A DNA stretch of 64,000 nucleotides from Puffinus mauretanicus. Its lineage: Eukaryota; Chordata; Aves; Procellariiformes; Procellariidae. Position 1 is the first letter of the stretch, and each line of letters opens with the position of its first letter. The DNA lies in NCBI GenBank assembly GCA_023333565.1, contig JAJKFH010002749.1, forward strand, positions 186,001 to 250,000. Reading direction: 5' to 3'. The notes under the pieces were generated by a model. It saw only the letters and a list, made by a program, of their open reading frames with translations. It did no database searches and was not told the origin of the DNA. Made by a program: the position numbers and the translations under genes. This document shows, piece after piece, positions 59,491-64,000 of the stretch.

Positions 59491-61557
59491 ATGGCTGTCA
59501 AACACTTTACTACTTACTACACTTCTAATACTTAAGCTATCGGTGTATATATATAAATGTCACTAGCATACAATATACTTTTAGACCTAATGTAAAATGT
59601 CGCTTACCTCATGATAGATATCAGATGCTGGGAAAGGGGTCTCTCGACCTCGAGGAGTAACCTTGAGAGGCGTCCCTGCCCAAGGGGAGGTCACCACCAT
59701 GCAGCCCGCTGCCATACAGAAGAGCTCAATGGGCTTGGGGCAGCAACAGATCTCTATAGCATAAAGTGGTTGACTCGTAGTCAAACCCCCCTTTGGTGTA
59801 TGTGCAGGAGTGCAGCTGTAGCAGTTGTAGTTTTGTCTAGTCCCAGCTCAGGCTGATACTGCTAGCTCCTGATAGCCTAGACTCTTTAGTTCCTGAGAAG
59901 ATAGGGATAGATTCTCATGGTTTGCACAGCAGGGCTGATTTGTCAGCGGTGCCTGAACCAAAGTGCCCTTCACTCCATCAGAGGGGGTGCACCCATCACA
60001 CCTACCCAAATCACAGACACTTGGGGAGCTAATTTAATCTGCACGTTGCTCTTTCAGTGAAATGGCTGTTTACTAGCAAGCCCCGAGGGCACAACTGCGT
60101 ATAGAAATTGAATAGAAGAGCTACGAGAGAAGGAGCTATTCTGCAATAGCTCCTCATTCCTGCTGCTCTGCAATAGCTCCTTCTGGACAGACTTCTCCAA
60201 GACCAAGAATTCTTTGTCCTCGTCTGTTCAGATTGCTTTAATTTGCAAAGAGTTGCTACTACTTCAGCATGCCACATTTAGTAGCTGTTTTTTCAATAAT
60301 TATTCTAGACAATTTAACTGTGTGGATTACCAGTACAATCAAACTATAAAATGCTAGTTGTTCATGACAACAAAACCAGGCTGATTTGTTACGTATCTGG
60401 GAAAAACGGATTCCCTCCTATCTTTTATATTCTTAAGCTGAAGATCCACTAAGGTAGAAATTGCCTCTTGCTGTATTTGTGTACAGTATCTTGGATGCAG
60501 GGGCCGTGGTCTTATTTTAGCAAAAGACAGTGACACAAGTAGGTAAAATACCAGTTCTCTATAGCACCTCTGATGAGTCAATGCACATTTAGCTCTGAGA
60601 TTCCAAGAGCAGACAGCAAAAGGTAATAGCTGGTGCCATTATTAGCAGCAGCTTTGTCTAATAAAATTTTTCTTTTCTTAACAAATAGGAATGTAAATTT
60701 TATATTACAGCACAAGCGAGCTTAAACCAAAAGCCACATTTAAGATTTTGGAGGGCTCCAGGCAGATCTCTGTGAAAATATGCAGCAGTTTTTATACAGA
60801 TCATTATCAAATTCTCTTAACAACATATCATTTTTTTTACGTCTGGCACAAAAGAAAATGTAAATTCAGACAGATACAGATTGCATAATTAATTTTAAAG
60901 CCACGTAAACCTTTGGTGTCATCTTCTAAAAGACAGCTTCTCACAAAACCCCTTGCCGTAAGTCTCTGTGTTATCTTGCAGAACACTCTTCTCCAGGCTG
61001 CTTTCCACTCCCGCTTGATCTGAATCCTGACCTTACTGCTTGATAGCAACAGGGAAGGACATTGCTTTCCCATGACATTGCATAGCAGGGAGGCGGCCAG
61101 GTGAAAGTCAGCAGGGGTTGAGTATGGGCTCCCTTCAGATTTATGTGGCAGAGGAAAATCAATATACATGAGAAGCAAGACAGAAGTTGGGGAAACAACT
61201 GTAATTAATATACGTTCAGTTCATAGCTTGTTTCATTGGTGGCATAGTTTTTCTAGTCTTCTTAATTCAAGGGAAATGGAGAACGTATCTTCCAGCTGCC
61301 ACATCCCCGTACCTTGCCTGTTAGTTCAGTGCCTTTCAAACTGTGGTCCCTGGATTTCTAGGGATTTATGAACAACCTCAGAAAGTTAACTACAGCTATA
61401 TGAGAAAAACAGGCCAGCCTATCAGTAAATTTACATTCAAGATGCAATTCTGCAGTTTCTGGGGTTTCCTAACTGGACAGGGTTACTCCCTGAGTATCCA
61501 TGCATTTTCACTTTTCTAATAGTGCATAAATTCTATCTCCTTGGACAGAAAAAGTTT
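59491..61557. other. Unassigned interval
   Basis: A relatively GC-richer part at about 59,600-60,290 contrasts with its flanks and contains a perfect hairpin at 60131-60154. It could be a decayed retroviral LTR or unique DNA. I could not identify ends or a family. The rest shows nothing recognisable. Confidence 0.4.
60131..60181. repeat. Hairpin plus direct repeat of its right arm
   Basis: AGGAGCTATT, loop CTGC, then AATAGCTCCT form a perfect 10-bp stem (60131-60154). The string CTGCAATAGCTCCT recurs exactly at 60168-60181. Confidence 0.9.
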
Positions 61558-61985
61558 ATCACAGAATCGTAGAATACCAGGTTGGAAGGGACTTAAGGAT
61601 CATCTGGTCCAACCTCTCTTGGCAAAAGCACAGCCTAGACAAGATGGCCCAGCACCCTGTCCAGCTGGGTCTTAAAAGTGTCCAATGTTGGGGAATCCAC
61701 CATTTTCCTGGGGAGATTATTCCAATGGCTGATTGTTCTCATTGTGAAAAATTTTCCTCTTGGGTCCAGTTGGAATCTCCCCAGGATTGACTTGTACCCA
61801 TTACCCCTCATCTTCTCCATGTGACTCCTTGTGAAAAGGGAGTCTCCATGTTCTTTGTAGCCACAGAGTTCATTGACAGGCTCTGAAGCATGGTAGATCA
61901 AAAAAGACGGCTGTGCCATTGATTTCTACCTCTTACACCATGTAAGTCCTGCAAAGGACCAAGTCCAAACCCTCTCCAGGCTACC
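61558..61985 (-). mobile_element. CR1 LINE 3' fragment with terminal ORF2 remnant
   Basis: The + strand begins TCACAGAATCGTAGAATACC, then GGTTGGAAGGGACTTAAGGA (reverse complement of the CR1 3' UTR). The - strand frame from 61919 to 61635 keeps the ORF2 C-terminus, with GRFQLDPRGKFFT, HWNNLPRKMVDSPTLDTFK and LDRVLGHLV. It is a different, less decayed CR1 subfamily from the copy at 414-1773. 5'-truncated. Confidence 0.92.
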
Positions 61986-64000
61986 TCCCTAGCCACTTCT
62001 CTTATGCTTCAAGCTATCACTAACCTGTTAGACTGTAGAGTGTTACGCCTTTAGTACATAGACCCTAAGAAACAAAAAGTAAAGTTCTAAGAGAACTGAG
62101 AGATCAAGTGCATCACCAGCAGCCCTGATCTTTGCCATAGCAGGAAGCATTTTAGATGAAAGTTAAATGAAACAGCCTGGCTTATTTGACATTCATTGTC
62201 TACAAACAACATAATGACAACTGCTTTAAGCAGTGCTTGAAGTAGAAGAGGTAAAAGATACATTTGGTACCTGCTAGTAAAATACAATCAAAGAACAACT
62301 GCTGATTTCTTACCATTAAGATTCTGCTGAATGTTTTTAGAAGTACAGCTCTTGTCAGGATGGTTTGTATTTTCTAGGGAGCCAAACTCCCAGTTTGGCA
62401 TCTAAGTGTAATGGTCAGATTTCTGAATGCTTGGCTTCTGCCGGACCCTGCTGTTTTCAAGGTGATCCTGAACACATTGCAGAAATATTATCTGGCACCT
62501 GACCTACTAAAAGCTGTCAGACAACAAGAGGAAATGCAGATGAGAAAAGCTGGCCATCTGGTCCAGTAATAGGGATCAGCTCCCTATTACTGAGGTAGGG
62601 ACCTCAGGTTTCGGAAGCTGAGGATATCTGTACACAACAGTCAGCTGTCAGCATGCATATATGAAACAGAAGGAGATCTATATGGCTCTTCATGACTTTG
62701 TGAAGCTTGCATTAATTTCCTCAGATTCAAGCAGGACTTTTTGCTGGTGCACTAACAATATCACAGCCAAGACAAAGCTCTTGTCTCTGGCAGAGAGGGT
62801 TAATTAATAGAGGAGCTTGGTCCTGAGGTTGTCCACACAATGTTAGTTTGGGGCGTAGAAGTGTTTTTCGCACAAAGGTTTCAACTTGGGATGCCAAGTC
62901 AAAACACACAAGTCAAAACTACAGCTTGTGTGAACACCGTTACTACTACCACCATTATGGCTGAGGTGGGGACTGTAACAGCTGGCCTTCCCATGACATC
63001 TTCCGAGAGCCTACCTTTGTTTCCCACAGAGATGACTCTATGGCTTCTGACCACATGACTTCATCCAGCTGTTTTTATGTTAGGAAAGGAATGGCTTTTC
63101 CCACTGACATGGAAAAGAAATGTAGTTAGGCAAAAAGGAATCATTTAATATTGTAATCATAAAGGAATAATTAGGGCCATGTCTCACAGAGCAGGCAGTA
63201 GAAGACTGTAGACATCTTTATATGCCCTCTCTTATATTAGCTATCTAGGAGCCTCCTAAAATTTCGCAGCTTTGAAACACGTAGGAAGCTTTGTTCCGGG
63301 AATGCCTGCCCGCAGGAATACCTCTGTGGAGAGGAGTTTGGAGCAGACAGAAAATCGGCTTTCTATTTTAAAGCACTAGCACAGCAGACAGTATTCTGCA
63401 CCCCAAAGAGGACGTTCCTCATTTTTGTACTCTTCCTCAGCGTGTGCAGAGGTAACTTTTTCCTAAACAGTGTAATTCAGCCAAGTAATTAGGGGACTAA
63501 TGAAGATGGGAACGTAGATTTGGAACCAGGTGAACCAGGTGTTTCTGGAAGGAATCTTCATCCTGAGGATGTAAGTAAAGAAACAAGCCAAATATATAGC
63601 TTTATATCGCCACAGCTTCTAAGCGTGTTTAAGGAATGGCTCAGTTTTATGCAGAACATACATAAAAGTGGCCTCCACTGCAAGTATTTACATGGTTGCA
63701 AAGTAGTTAAAGGATTCATCCTTTTTTTTAAAGCACTATAAAATCCAATTCTGATTCTTGCCTTTCTCCTCAAACTTCATTTTTCTGGCAGAAGTGCCAC
63801 TTAAATACTTAAAGAAGAACAAACAAGATTTTTTTTTTTCCCTAAAAAGGGAAAAAGTACCAACAGCTTCTGAAGACAGAATAGCTTCTGTAAAGTCAGG
63901 ACCGTTCCTAATGCCTAGAAAACAGCCTGACTGTGGAGTCAAGTCCTGCAGATAAGATCAAACTTCACCTCTGCAGAAGCAAGAAATTTCTATCTAGATT
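61986..64000. other. Right end of window, no gene seen
   Basis: No coding exon recognised on either strand. A perfect 12-bp-stem inverted repeat lies at 62564-62592. Short frames near 63,520-63,955 have no features of known proteins. Confidence 0.6.
62564..62592. repeat. Perfect short inverted repeat (hairpin)
   Basis: CAGTAATAGGGA, a 5-nt loop TCAGC, then TCCCTATTACTG: 12 perfect base pairs. A smaller GAGGT/ACCTC hairpin follows at about 62592-62605. Confidence 0.9.

Noticed and set aside
61325..61350. CAGTGCCTTTCAAACTGTGGTCC, resembling a hAT transposon end
   Set aside because: No matching inverted terminus or 8-bp duplication found nearby.

Overview
This is vertebrate nuclear DNA and almost certainly from a bird. 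The CR1 retrotransposon fragments, two solo LTRs of an avian ERVL-type family with 5-bp target duplications, compact introns and two CpG islands all point that way. The gene order GRIN3A-RNF20 is the conserved order of human 9q31, and that block lies on the Z chromosome in chicken. Z linkage here is an inference from synteny.

Layout. Positions 1-24,030 hold the 3' part of GRIN3A (NMDA receptor GluN3A) on the + strand: six exons (probably 4-9 of 9) coding 329 residues from the glycine-binding S2 lobe through transmembrane segment M4 to the stop codon. A broken CR1 LINE sits in the large upstream intron and a 201-bp hAT-type MITE in the 9.5-kb intron. About 3.8 kb of gene-free DNA follows, in which two genes converge. 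Positions 27,805-45,8xx hold RNF20 (BRE1A, the histone H2B ubiquitin ligase) on the - strand. All 19 coding exons could be placed with GT-AG junctions and consistent phases, giving a 984-residue protein with an intact C-terminal C3HC4 RING. A CpG island at about 45.2-46.15 kb is its promoter. The rest (46.2-64 kb) has no confident coding exon. It contains a solo LTR pointing toward RNF20, two CR1 fragments, a second CpG island at 57.0-58.05 kb (possibly the 5' end of the next gene, PGAP4/TMEM246 by synteny), and a degenerate AT-rich minisatellite.

The two genes are functionally unrelated. GRIN3A encodes a glycine-gated or glutamate-modulating ion-channel subunit of neurons. RNF20 is a housekeeping chromatin enzyme that, with RNF40 and RAD6-type E2s, monoubiquitinates H2B during transcription. 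I see no new multi-gene system. The observations most worth following are the stop-free in-frame introns at the start of RNF20, the two dated solo LTRs of one family (one 52 nt from a splice donor, one aimed at the RNF20 promoter with an intact CRE), a G4C2-like repeat in the RNF20 CpG island, and the unassigned CpG island.
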